Below the pieces are notes generated by a model. The model was given only the letters and a program-made list of their open reading frames with translations, was not told where the DNA came from and ran no database searches. Positions 46,005 to 56,261 of a stretch of DNA of 64,000 nucleotides are shown here, in pieces. The DNA comes from Carposina sasakii. Its lineage: Eukaryota; Arthropoda; Insecta; Lepidoptera; Carposinidae. The position numbers were made by a program, and so were the translations under genes. The stretch is from the NCBI GenBank assembly GCA_014607495.2, contig CP053159.1, positions 2,549,501 through 2,613,500 on the forward strand, given 5' to 3'. Every line of letters begins with the position of its first letter. Positions within the stretch are counted from its first letter, which is position 1.

Positions 46005-46080
46005 CACCTAGGTATATTAATCAATATTTGCACCAACCGGTATTCAAACCCAGGACCTATGGTGCAACAGACGACAGAAA
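46005..46080 (-). repeat. SINE family E, head fragment
   Basis: ATATTTGCACCAACCGGTAT, then a minus-strand B-box relic TTCAAACCCAGGACCTATGG. Confidence 0.6.
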
Positions 46081-46861
46081 AGATAAATGTACCTACCTAC
46101 CTTATCAATAAAACCGTCTTAATAACTTCACGCTGATATTATTCATCATTTAGTATATCGTGAATCACGACAAGAAAATTTTGACTCAGCAGCTTCCTGC
46201 TTCGACTCTACCATTGTTTCAAACAAAAAGCACTCGAAATTATTTCTACGATCGCCATCCTTACATCAGATATTTGCAGTAACAATGTTGTTCTCCCTAG
46301 ATACATTATACGATACTCAGTGGATATATGTTAAAATCATGAAGGAATATTAAAGAGGACTTAACAACGTCTGTCCATAGTAAACAGAAAAGGGTTCGCA
46401 ACTCGAACCAACCAATTACGTGATGATGACGTGATGTAATAAACAGCACAACGCAGTTTGTCTTTTCTTCTGCTTGATGTCCAATAGCTAACCATAGATT
46501 AACTATTAGAATATCAAAATATCTCAGTCTTTCTTTTACTGTCTTTTACTCTGTTTGATTTCCAACACATACAGTGCAGTGTAGACACATATGTAGGTCT
46601 AAATTGACATCTCTTCGTTGTTATTACTAAATGTTTGGACCCCTTCCAAGACAATTAGTGTACGCGCTGAATTGAGAGGCACACTCTGCATTACTCTATA
46701 GTTTAACACTTGCTTACTTCCGCATAGTTAATCCGTAACAAAATAAAGATTTCTCGAGAGAAAAGTTCCCTCGTAATGAATGGAAAACCTCTTTTATAAT
46801 ATGAATAAATTTGCTAATCCAAAAAAAATCATAATATTCCAAGATATTAAACAAAGTTAAA
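46081..46861. other. No gene seen
   Basis: AT-rich sequence without recognisable features. Confidence 0.45.
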
Positions 46862-46940
46862 ACTTGATCATGATAGAGACGGCATAACCTTTATTCCTCT
46901 GATAGGCTATCTGACGTTTGGAAAAATCGGCCCTAAAACT
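46862..46940 (-). repeat. Small foldback repeat, family F
   Basis: Reverse-oriented copy: ACGGCATAACCTTTATTC, GATAGGCTATCTGACG and TTGGAAAAATCGGCCC. Confidence 0.6.
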
Positions 46941-48572
46941 AAATAATAATGTTTATTCAATACAACAATCTATCTGTAAACATATTTTAGAAGTGTTGAA
47001 TAGCTTTGTTGGCAGCACCGTTATAATTTGATAACAATATCACGGATTCTACAATATTATGGAGCACTAATTGCTTTGGACTCTATCCAAAATAGAAGGT
47101 ACTGCAGAGTTTCGCCCGAGTAGTTACTATGTAGTTATTTTCTAATTAAATACTGCTGCAAGCTGTGAAGTTGAATATTTTGTATACGTAGGTATAGTAA
47201 ATACAACTCAGGCCTTTCGCCTCTGTGCCATCGCCTCTTAAAGTAGAGCTATTTCCAATATAGAAAAAATACGCTTTAGGCAGTTGAGACTTGAGAGTGA
47301 CTATACTTCACTTCTTTGAAGACATTTTTGTACACAATGAGTCATGTATTTTATTTAATATGGAGAAACCGACCTGATGATGCTCTGTATAAAATATCTG
47401 ACATTATTTGCATCATGATATAAACCCACTACAAAGTCCCAATACGCTCAGAGTATATAACAATAAACCCTCCTAAACAGTGTCGATGATGTTTGATCTT
47501 GTAAGTAAAAAAAACTTCCATACCTTTTCTACAAACTTTAAATAAATATGATAAAAATGTTGATCAATCCTGACCTATCCATTATAACTTTCCAGGCTAG
47601 ACTAGACAGCCAGATGTGTCGAATAGTTCTTACTTTTCTAACAGTTAAAAATAATTTTATCACTAACGTGTGGATGTGTGCATGTTCGTCATCATAGTAA
47701 AAGGAATATAGTATATTAGTTATCCATACATAAACATTGTCGTGAATGACTAAGGGATCAACACATAAACTTGAAACTTTGAGGGTTGTGTTTCTTTGTG
47801 ACGTAGGATTATAGTAAGGATTTTCCGAAATCCGGAAAAATCTGTTACAAAAAGCAAAGTGTACCCATTTTAACATGTTTTTTTTATTGCTTCCTTATGT
47901 GCCTGTGCCATAAAATCTCTATCTCTTATAAATGATAACTCGGTTAAATGATAATCGCTATAAATAATTTGATAAAAAGTAATTATTAGCTATTTTCAAC
48001 TTCATATTCTATCATTTATGTTGGTTTAGATACTGCAATTGTTACTTGTATCCGTCTGGTATTTTCTGTGCTTAATTTTTATTTTTTTGGTCACCTCCGT
48101 TGATCCTGGCTTATATTAGCTGAGTAGTAAGACTAACCGGTGAACCAACCCGGACATACCTTCTACCATGTACTTCTACTGCTCTACATATACTATGTCG
48201 CAGTGCAAGCCCGAAATAATTGCGACTTGGAGGTCACTTCCCACTCACCCGCATTTTTATATTCCCTGCAATCGCCGTTCTGCAATATATTCCGATGAAA
48301 TCACCTTGTTTTTACGTGAGATTTATTCTTGTTGGTTGCTGTTGCTTTTTATAGTGAACTTTCCCCATTGATTCTGTTCGCTAGAAAGGCTGAATAGATA
48401 TCCAGGATTTTTTCCCGAACAGAATTGTTTTAGATAAAAAAATGTTAAGATAAGCTCTTTTTCAGTTGAAAGCTAATCAAAATAGGCGTAAAGCAATTAA
48501 AATTAATAAATAATTAATGAACATGGCTGCGAGATCGTACAGTTCTGGCTACTCTATATGAAAATATTTACA
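46941..48572. other. No gene seen
   Basis: AT-rich. The 112-codon minus frame at 47538-47876 and the 67-codon plus frame at 48168-48371 have no recognisable domain. Confidence 0.4.
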
Positions 48573-48665
48573 CATCAACCTAGTCCCACACTAAGACCCC
48601 TAAGGTGTCTTGTGTCGTAAATACTAAGCACATCTACGATTCGGAAACAAACATCGATATCGGTC
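48573..48665 (-). repeat. SINE family E, 3' fragment
   Basis: CACTAAGACCCCTAAGGT and CTTGTGTCGTAAATACTAAG, then GGAAACAAACATCGATAT; the head is absent. Confidence 0.6.
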
Positions 48666-48837
48666 GTCAAATAATATATCTCCATCATTAATGTATAAGT
48701 AGATAATTAGATAAAATTCCTTATTTCACTACAAATTTTTATACCTACAAGAGCGAGCTTAATGCCTTGCATATCATTCTCTACCAGCCAACCTGGTTAC
48801 TTGAGAACATAACTTTTATATATATATATGTATATAC

Positions 48838-49020
48838 TAGCGGCCGCTCATGACTTCGTCTGCGCAAACTTTGGACTTCTCTTTTCAACCGTTTCCGTGA
48901 GAATTTCGGAAAATCCTATACAATTGTTTGCCTACGTCATATAAAGAACACACCCGTCAAGTTTCAGATCTCAGAGATCAGCGGTTTAGGCGACAGGATA
49001 AAGATTTTATATTATTGTAG
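48838..49020 (-). repeat. Helitron-like remnant
   Basis: Opens ACTAGCGGCCGCTCATGACT, the minus-strand CTAG end of an H2-like element, followed by a different body (CGTTTCCGTGAGAATTTCGG). Confidence 0.5.
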
Positions 49021-49324
49021 TACAAGATATTTATAAAGTATTTCAACATACTTCTTCATATCCTTACAACTTTCTACATCCCTGAATTGAAAAACAAAGC
49101 TAACAAAACTACCATAAATAACAAACAAATTGAAAACTTATCAGTAATTTTGACAATAAATTGTAAATTTAGTGCATCGAGAAATGGACCTAACCATAAA
49201 GTGAGTATAACAAGGAGGCGGCCTCACAACAATTTTCTGTACTGAAAAATAAAATCTCTCATCTACAATATCTACAATATCTACAAAAAAATAATAAAAT
49301 CATATCTACCTTTTATATTTAATT
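49021..49324. other. No gene seen
   Basis: AT-rich; a 9-bp ATCTACAAT repeat at 49259-49284. Confidence 0.45.
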
Positions 49325-49548
49325 ATAGTGGACGCCCGCGACACCGTCCGCGTGGACTAACAACAAAGAAAAAACAAAATGTCTAAATTATCCGGGATAT
49401 AAACATTTTCCCGGGATAATAAGTATCCTATATGTTAAGTGGGACCTATCACAATATATTCCTGAAAACTTCATCGAAATCGGTCCAGCCGTTTCTGAGA
49501 TTAGCGTGCACAAACATCGATACGTCACAATTGTATTATATGTATAGA
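49325..49548 (-). mobile_element. Helitron-like element, family H1, shortened
   Basis: Minus-strand copy from a decayed CTAT end at the left to TCTATACATATAATACAA at the right. The 5' half is partly missing compared with 41695-42033. Confidence 0.65.
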
Positions 49549-49584
49549 TCACTTTCCCAAATTGTTTGCTGGAAGAAATTTCTC

Positions 49585-49735
49585 TCAGAGATAAGCACGC
49601 TGGGCAGGCGGGTTGGTGACCGCAGTTTGTATTTTGGACTATGTTGTCAATACGGGAGGCACTGCTGCCCACCTCCCGGAAACCCTTATTCGCCTCATAC
49701 GATACCCACGGGCAGACATGGGGTGGTACGAATTC
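49585..49735 (-). repeat. LINE-derived 3' repeat, family T
   Basis: Reverse copy: GCTGGGCAGGCGGGTTGGTG, ACGGGAGGCACTGCTGCCCA and CGATACCCACGGGC. It runs straight into a minisatellite. Confidence 0.65.
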
Positions 49736-49738
49736 TAC

Positions 49739-49822
49739 TCTGCCGGCACCACGCGACCATCTGCCGGCACCACGCGGCCTTCTGCCGGCACCACGCGGCC
49801 TTCTGCCGGCACCACGCGGCCA
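49739..49822. repeat. 21-bp minisatellite, four units
   Basis: Four units of TCTGCCGGCACCACGCGRCC plus one base, at 49739, 49760, 49781 and 49802. The period is a multiple of three, so all frames stay open and code a seven-residue repeat (TRPSAGT in one frame), which explains the three overlapping frames here; none is taken as a gene. Confidence 0.95.
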
Positions 49823-50290
49823 TATGGATGTATATTATTCACGCTACACATATTAGGTATACCAAAAACATAATTTAAATTTTTTGACTACGGCTAATCT
49901 CTGAAACGGCTAATCCGATTTTGACGGCAATTCGCACTGGCAGATAGCAGGTCGTGTGGTGACTTATAACGTAATGTACGTAAGTGTGCTACTTATATAC
50001 CCTGAATTTTCTCACGATAAAGTAGCGGACAATTATTAGCCGTCGATTGCTTCACACGATTCTCGCAGTTGTCGCATCTCTCCCTTATACTTCCTTCACT
50101 TCCAAACTGGTCCGCACTATCAGTAGCACGGGTCAACTGGCATTTGTGCCGTACTCTTATCTCTTCCTTGATCGTGGAGAATACTTGTGTTGTTTCTTAC
50201 TATCGACATGTATGCAAATGAGCTAATAAAAATGACATAATAATAGTATCAAGTCTTGTTTGGTTAGTACCTGATCGATATTTATTTATA
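49823..50290. other. No gene seen
   Basis: AT-rich; 49890-49935 (CTCTGAAACGGCTAATCCGATT) resembles a transposon-tail fragment. Confidence 0.4.
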
Positions 50291-51074
50291 TACAGGCTGT
50301 TTTTTCATTGCCACCCCGAAGGGTACGTACTCTATACATCAAATAAAGTAAGTTTATGACAAAAAAATGCTAGGAAACTATGAATTAAAAAATAAAATTA
50401 TTACTTGATCGGGCGAAATTTATAGTGTCCAGTGTTTATGGGTGAATTTCAACAACCTCGATTTTTGACTAATTACGCTGGCGAAATTTTATATCCACTT
50501 TCTATAACTTTTTTGTATTCGAAGTAATAGCTAAAAATATATAATATTCAGTCATATGGTACACATTTTTAAAAACGTATTATTTCTTGAGATATCTGCA
50601 TTTAAAAATTTCAATCGCCACCGATATTATTATCAAACCACCGAAATTGTTAATCTCTCCACTGAAATTTATTACAACCAGCGGAATTATAAATACAGGA
50701 GAACATCATACGAATTACCTATTTATTTATTTTATAAGAATATGAAAACTTTAGATTTTTCGGTTATTAGTTGGTAATAATGTTTATCATCATGATTATA
50801 GCTTAGAAACTATGATAACAAATTTAAGGAACACATTAACAGTTAGGGAAATATTTTATTACATACTTTAAAATGCTTCCTAGTGACTTTTTTCTTAGCA
50901 TAAAACGTAGTGGCCATGGTATCTCCTATAAGATCTCGCAGTTCTGACTACACCATTTCAGGAACCTAGCCGTATTTATTTATATGTACGTAAAAATCTT
51001 CGAAAACCAGAAATAAGGATCATTTCTTTTCACATTTGAAAGTGCACCTCGTTAGCTACCTTTATATATAAGGA

Positions 51075-51114
51075 ACTGTGAATTTCCGGATGGGGTCATC
51101 CGGAAATTCACAGT
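51075..51114. repeat. Perfect 18-bp inverted repeat with a 4-nt loop
   Basis: ACTGTGAATTTCCGGATG and its exact complement, separated by GGGT. Absent from the sister element at 57178-59227, where this stretch is deleted. Confidence 0.95.
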
Positions 51115-51829
51115 GTCGGAGATATGACATTTTATTTATTTTTTTAAAATCTCCTTTTAGATGAGTAGAATGGCATATAAGAAATAAATCACATTTTATA
51201 CTTTGACTTTCCAAAAATCTATCAACATGGAATGGTCAAGCAAAATTTGTTAAATGTTTTTGCCAATTAAGCCCCTACTCTTTCAAAATAATATACTGCG
51301 TCATGCGTACCCTTTATCAAACTAAATTCCATATTTAATAAGCTACTCAAAAAGGTGTAATTTATTATGAGAAAGCTTACTAGCAGCTGACCAATATAGG
51401 TTTCAAAAAATACATTCCGTGGCGCTACAGCCTATAGCAGCGTTATATTGAGGCAAGTAGAATGTAGAACTCTTCTGTTATCATCAGGCGTACTTGTTCA
51501 AGCTACTCGGGGTTTATCGCAAAGTTACTCGGGTTTATAGAAGCAATTTTGGGTGGTTTCCATGAGTTTGAACCGAAGGCCAAGTCATAATCAATATCAC
51601 AAAACGTGGGATTGAAGTAGATAATAATTATATGCATGAGTACACCTACTAGGCCAGTAGAACATTCAATATATAGATATTTTTTCTGAGAACAGTCAGG
51701 ACTCAGAAAAATATTACATTCTTATTGGTCAGCTATTAATATTGAGAGATGAATCTTAAGTGCCTGGAAGAACGGTTCCCTTCCTATGATCTTATAACGT
51801 CTACTTGTCGATATGTGTGCTTATGCTGT

Positions 51830-52095
51830 CTATCGATTGACCTACAGTGCTCAGACTGCATCAGGAACACCATTAGGTATGCTAACCGCCTACCAAAAAG
51901 GAACTGGACAGTAAAAGTGCCGGCCATGTTAGTCGTTTAGACACCGAAAGATAGACGAACAGTGCAACTGGCTGGATGCTACAGAGCGGCTGCCTGGGGT
52001 AGGAGTAAGACGAGATGGAGGTGGCGGTATGACCTCGATTCGAGTTGAACTGCATCATGAAAAGGCCTTTGGATAGCAGTAAGATTTCTATGCTA
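51830..52095 (+). pseudogene. Decayed RTE-like LINE fragment inside element X
   Basis: Plus-strand frames show IRNTIRYANRLPKRNWT, TVQLAGCYRAAAWGRSKTRW and HHEKAFG-like pieces, resembling the C-terminal region of RTE-like LINE proteins, with stops throughout. It is shared in part by the second copy of element X (58250-58385), so it was captured before that element spread. Confidence 0.55.
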
Positions 52096-52496
52096 TAATA
52101 TATATATTATAATGTCAGTTCATCACCTTTGTATTTTTTTAAATTTGACTACAAATTTAGGTTACTTGTTAAAAAAGGTTGTCGCGCCATAGGATAGCAC
52201 TTTTAAAATTCTTATTAGTCAGCTGTTGGTAAGCTTTTTCATAATTATACCTTTTGAATTTAGTTTAATTAAGTGTGCGAATTACGTGAAATTATTATTT
52301 TGAATGAATAGGAAAGAATCAGGAAAAAAAATTATAAACCTTTTGGTAATTGTACTTTGACAATGCCAAGTTGATGTCTGTTGTTTTGTCTCCAATGATT
52401 ATTTATTTATCTAGTTGAATTACTAAATTTTTACACGTATTTTAGTTTTTTATGCATTTCCATTTAATAATAAGGTGATTTTAAAAACATTACAAA

Positions 52497-52712
52497 ATGG
52501 GGCATAACCCTGAAGCCGTAATTTTTTTAATGGGTCTTCCTACTCATGAAGGTAGAAAATGGGCTGTACTTTTACATCTCAATAGAAATAATACCCGTTT
52601 TCCAGTCATTCTGTATACAAAAAGACAAAATATCAATTACGGTGACATTATTATATTACGGTGGCCCTCTTTTTTGCCACCGGAGCCACTGGAGTTGCGA
52701 CACCGTACTTAG
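52497..52712 (+). CDS. Unrecognised 71-residue ORF in element X
   Basis: Starts at an ATG in a good context (CAAAATGG). The product begins MGHNPEAVIFLMGLPTHEG and ends with a proline-rich SFLPPEPLELRHRT. I see no known domain, signal peptide or membrane span. The same stretch in the second copy of element X (58599-58770) is frameshifted and deleted. It could be a relic exon of the original transposase or of a captured gene, or chance. Confidence 0.25.
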   Translation: MGHNPEAVIFLMGLPTHEGRKWAVLLHLNRNNTRFPVILYTKRQNINYGDIIILRWPSFLPPEPLELRHRT

Positions 52713-53476
52713 AATTAAGTAACAAATTTCAAATTATAACGGACACTATTATTTTAATTGTAATAATTCATTTGCAATTACGTCGATACATCTAATCTTT
52801 AATCATCTGTAAAATTTCTTTTTAAACAGCCTTTTAGTTTTTTAAATACACATGACACCGTTATATGATAAATTTGTATTCCTGCGCCACCGCAGGTTAT
52901 ACTTACGTTTTTGGCGGGAAAACTGTTCAGTGTATCAAACATCCTTGTACTTGGTATACGATGGCTTGACAGAGCAGTGCGGGGAAAGATAGCTTAGCAT
53001 CTATCTCATTCATTATGATGAAATAGTGTAATGTTCAAAATGCGCCAGCGTTATTGACTTTTTCCGCGGGACATTTTTAAAAAGCTGTTACAGGTACTAC
53101 CGGGTTAAGTTAAATTACTGCTCATGGTGTAAATAATAGTGTTATTTAATATATTTTTAAAATATGTATGTATTCTGTTAAATTAATTCACCCGAAAATT
53201 TAAATAGCCAAATTTATTTTTGCAAATGAAGTGGGGACATAGCACCGCAATTAGATTTAGAGCCTTTGATAATTTTTTTAATGCGTAAACAAATAGATTT
53301 TGGTCTTAAGTTTTAAACGTTAGTCTAGATCACTGTCTGAACTTAATGAAAAAAAATTAATAAATGTGCATTTTGCACTTTCCACTACGATTTTCATCCA
53401 CGCCGCGCTAAAAACGTACCTGGGAAATTCACCCTTATGCTAGTTTTTTCATAGACTGATGTAATTATTTCTCGTG

Positions 53477-53528
53477 AAAAAATGTTGCTACGCGTGACTG
53501 CACATAGTCACGCGTAGCAACATTTTTT
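53477..53528. repeat. Perfect 23-bp inverted repeat with a 6-nt loop
   Basis: AAAAAATGTTGCTACGCGTG is followed by GACT, a GCACAT loop, then the exact complement. Sister MITEs have only one arm here, so the second arm was added in this copy. Confidence 0.95.
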
Positions 53529-53680
53529 TTTATGCAGAAAAACGCAGTCTATTTACTCAACTTTGGACCCTAATATCTTGGGAACCAGACACTTCCCAGG
53601 TATGCTTCCATGGAGAAAAATGATCGTGATGATGAAGAGATTCCGTAGTCTTCGGGAACGTTGACGACAAAAAACATCCT

Positions 53681-54443
53681 TATATCGATATATATATGAA
53701 AGACCTAAGTATTAGGACCTACAAGAGACTATTTATAAATATCGCCCTTTTTTCTAAAGTATAGAGTTGGGATAAACTTTTAAAGATGTTGTTAATAAAA
53801 CAATGTTGCGTAAATATAAACTTTAATGAGGTGAAAAAAATAATATACGAAACATTTTGCTATAAATATCTAAAGAATTTTGTTATCACTGCCATGATCT
53901 TAGCAAATGACAGCTGAAAACTTATTGTTATTACTCGTATGTCGTGATAGTAAATGACTATCTCCTAATGTTGGCATTTTCTTTAAGGTTTCTTAAACAA
54001 CGTAGTTACTTTAGAAAACTGTAATGTAAAATCAACAGCGCAAAATCAACTACTCCAGAGGCCACCAATTTCACCTAATACGCAATTTGCCAGAATAATA
54101 TTTCATACCTTAGACTGTACGTACAACCGGTAAGAAGTACACAATTTATATCAAAGCAAAATCAGAATCCTCAGACAAATCGCTTCAAATTATGAATATT
54201 AATTTTGACGCGTCGACGTGCGAATGGAAAGGTTATTAATATAATAATAACAGGTGAAACGAATTAATCTTTCAGGAAATTAAATCGTTTCCTTTATCTG
54301 TTGTTTATAACCAAGGATACTTTGCATGTTTCTATTGAAATGTGAACCTTTCTTGTGAAAATACGTGAATAACGATTGAGGATTCAGTTGATCGAGTATA
54401 AGCTATAGACCTGTCACTAACGGACAGGTTATTTATATATTGA
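53681..54443. other. No gene seen
   Basis: AT-rich sequence without recognisable features. Confidence 0.45.
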
Positions 54444-54521
54444 ACTAGCGACCCGCCCTGCCTTCGCACGGTTGCAACGTATCAGCGTCTCTCTCATCTA
54501 TACATATCTTCTATATCTATA

Positions 54522-54820
54522 TCTATACATATAATAAAAATGTAACGACTCGCTGTCTGTACATGGAAGATATATAAGAAAAAAATATTATAGTAGACCT
54601 TTATCAACGCAATAGTACCCAAAAGAATGATTTTTGGAATTTTTGTCTGTTTGTTTGTTTGGCTGAAGCGATTTCGATGCAGTTTTCAGGAATATATTGT
54701 GACAGGTCCCACTTAACATATATGCTACTATTTATCCCGGGAAAATGTTTTTATGCCGGATAATTTCAACATTTTGTTTTTTCTGTAGTCCACGCGAACG
54801 GAGTCGCGGGCGTCCACTAT
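54522..54820 (+). mobile_element. Helitron-like element, family H1, nested
   Basis: TCTATACATATAATAAAAAT to GGGCGTCCACTAT (decayed CTAG end). Lies inside the H2 copy. The GACAAACAG-type block is shorter than in other copies. Confidence 0.75.
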
Positions 54821-54882
54821 TATATACATATAAACCTTCTTCTTGAATCGCTCTATCTATTGACAAAACTGTATTAAAATCT

Positions 54883-55154
54883 TCTATCCTGCTCTCTTCT
54901 GTGCTCTGGGAGTGAAAAAAAAAACGTATACACAGCTGCTTCTCTTCCCGGGCATAATGTACAAATCAGTAGAGGGACAAGAGGGTCTCTGTGTTTTTTT
55001 TCAGGCGATGGGCTGACCACCTGTTACTACTAACCGAACTTGTACATCTCAACTATAAACTCAAAATTGGTCAGAAGTGGCACCATGTGATTCTGTCGGC
55101 CCTTGGTGCTCTGCCTACCTCATAAGGGATAAAGGCGTGATTATATGTATGTAT
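54883..55154 (+). mobile_element. ATGT-tailed retroposon, family D, long copy with target duplication
   Basis: The longest plus-strand family D copy, with an A-run at 54916-54923, CAGCTGCTTCTCTTCCCGGG and the full 3' body ending GATTATATGTATGTAT. GTATTAAAATCT occurs at 54871-54882 and 55155-55166, a 12-bp target duplication in H2 sequence (the first four bases could belong to the tail). Confidence 0.85.
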
Positions 55155-55245
55155 GTATTAAAATCTGTTGCGTAGTTTTAAAGATCTAAGCAAACATAGG
55201 GACAAATAGACAGCTGGAAGCAAAATTGTTTTATGTCAGACTATG

Positions 55246-55610
55246 TTATATGATGGATGATACACATTTATTGTGAGGGTTACTGCACAAGTTTAACTTA
55301 TACACACTATACATGTGATTATTAATCTAGTTATATTGTACGCAAATTGTACTGTATGTAATGGGTATTAAATCACCTACTCTTCGTAAAGAAAGAAAAA
55401 ATTTATTGAGAGCGACGTCAGTCATAAATCTCATACATTTATATACAATTTTAAATAAAGATAAACAACTCTCTCTTCCTTACCTGGGTCTATATTAGTG
55501 GATTTAAATATTATTCTTATTTATATCAATTATTTCAAATTTATTCCGATATCCACTGCTTAATAAGGAATGCCTAGTTCGTGTATATGTCGTGGCCATA
55601 TCGTAGAATT
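55246..55610. other. No gene seen
   Basis: AT-rich spacer. Confidence 0.45.
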
Positions 55611-56232
55611 GATCATTTCATGAAATGGTCGAGCATTTCATGAAATGGTCGCATTTCATGAAAGTTCAACTGTCTATTGGCTAATCATGATATGTTTGGG
55701 CAGATCGATGATTAAAATCGTTTCTCGATATGGGCAACTAAACGCCCGATCATTTCATGAAGTGGTCAAGATTATTGATCATATCGTTAAAATAGTTACA
55801 TGAATCACCGGTAGAGGCGCTGCGCGCGTTTTTATTTATGTGTGAAGATGGCGGATTTTTCTTTTTAGGTTATAAAACAATTAAGAGAGTAGGGTACTAT
55901 GCGAAGAAGTTCACGGATAGTATATTGTATAATGTATATTAGACTTAATGGTGGTTTATAATAATATTGTTAAACAAAAACCTTAGATACGATAGGTTAG
56001 GTTAGGTTAGACATGACAAATACGCACGAGCCAAGCGAGCGGAGCGAGCGTGCCCAGGCAGCGTCCGGCGATGTGCCAGATGCGAATCGCTTTTGTAAAA
56101 TCTTTTATGTTTTTAAATATCTTTTCCGCATTACCATTTTAGTTTTCCTGATTTTATGGACTTTATTTTTTTTATATCCACTTCATGAAATGCGACCACT
56201 TCATGAAATGCTACCATTTCATGAAATAGGAC
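55611..56232. mobile_element. Element with clustered CATTTCATGAAATG palindromes at both ends
   Basis: The 14-bp palindrome CATTTCATGAAATG or close variants occur at 55614, 55634, 55652 and 55751 on the left and near 56179, 56198 and 56215 on the right, spaced 17-20 bp within clusters. Between them lie AAGATGGCGGATTTTT, three TTAGG units (55993-56010) and the repetitive CCAAGCGAGCGGAGCGAGCG. The arrangement is that of a DNA transposon with arrays of protein-binding sites; true ends and superfamily are not determined. Confidence 0.5.
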
Positions 56233-56261
56233 CTATGATATATAATATATTTGATACATGA
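56013..56261 (+). CDS. Unrecognised 82-residue ORF in the palindrome element
   Basis: Starts MTNTHEPSERSERAQAASG, then a hydrophobic stretch IFYVFKYLFRITILVFLILW (a possible membrane span), then three PLHEM-like repeats that are simply the palindrome array in translation. The tail argues that this is an accidental frame. No family is recognised. Confidence 0.2.
   Translation: MTNTHEPSERSERAQAASGDVPDANRFCKIFYVFKYLFRITILVFLILWTLFFLYPLHEMRPLHEMLPFHEIGPMIYNIFDT

Larger units (their letters stand above)
50440..53434. mobile_element. 3-kb TIR element, family X, copy 1
   Basis: 2995 bp bounded by exact 11-bp inverted repeats GGGTGAATTTC and GAAATTCACCC, with a 4-bp target duplication TTAT at 50436-50439 and 53435-53438. 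The empty site is known because it sits inside a family A MITE whose sister copies read straight through. No transposase is recognised. The interior holds a family R-like block near 50900, an 18-bp perfect palindrome at 51075-51114, a decayed LINE piece at 51830-52095 and a 72-codon frame at 52497. A related sequence is at 57178-59227. A TTAT duplication and GGGTGAA ends do not match a superfamily I can name with confidence. Confidence 0.85.
50293..53680 (-). mobile_element. TA-type MITE, family A, inverted copy split by a 3-kb element
   Basis: The right part of the family (CAGGCTGTTTTTTC to AGTGTTTAT) lies at 50293-50439 and the left part at 53439-53680 (ending CAAAAAACATCCT). Joining them across the insertion reproduces the family order. 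The inner half carries a 23-bp local inverted duplication at 53477-53528. Confidence 0.85.
54444..55245 (-). mobile_element. Helitron-like element, family H2, split by two insertions
   Basis: Minus-strand H2 copy: 54444-54515 (ACTAGCGACCCGCCCTGCC), 54823-54882 (ATATAAACCTTCTTCTTGAA, CTCTATCTATTGAC) and 55155-55245 (AAAGATCTAAGCAAACATAG). The gaps hold an H1 Helitron and a family D retroposon. Confidence 0.75.

Noticed and set aside
49432..49878. Three overlapping frames including a 148-codon one
   Set aside because: They exist because a 21-bp repeat keeps every frame open; the rest is Helitron and LINE-tail sequence.
55993..56010. Telomeric TTAGG repeat
   Set aside because: Only three units inside a transposon-like segment; not evidence of a telomere.
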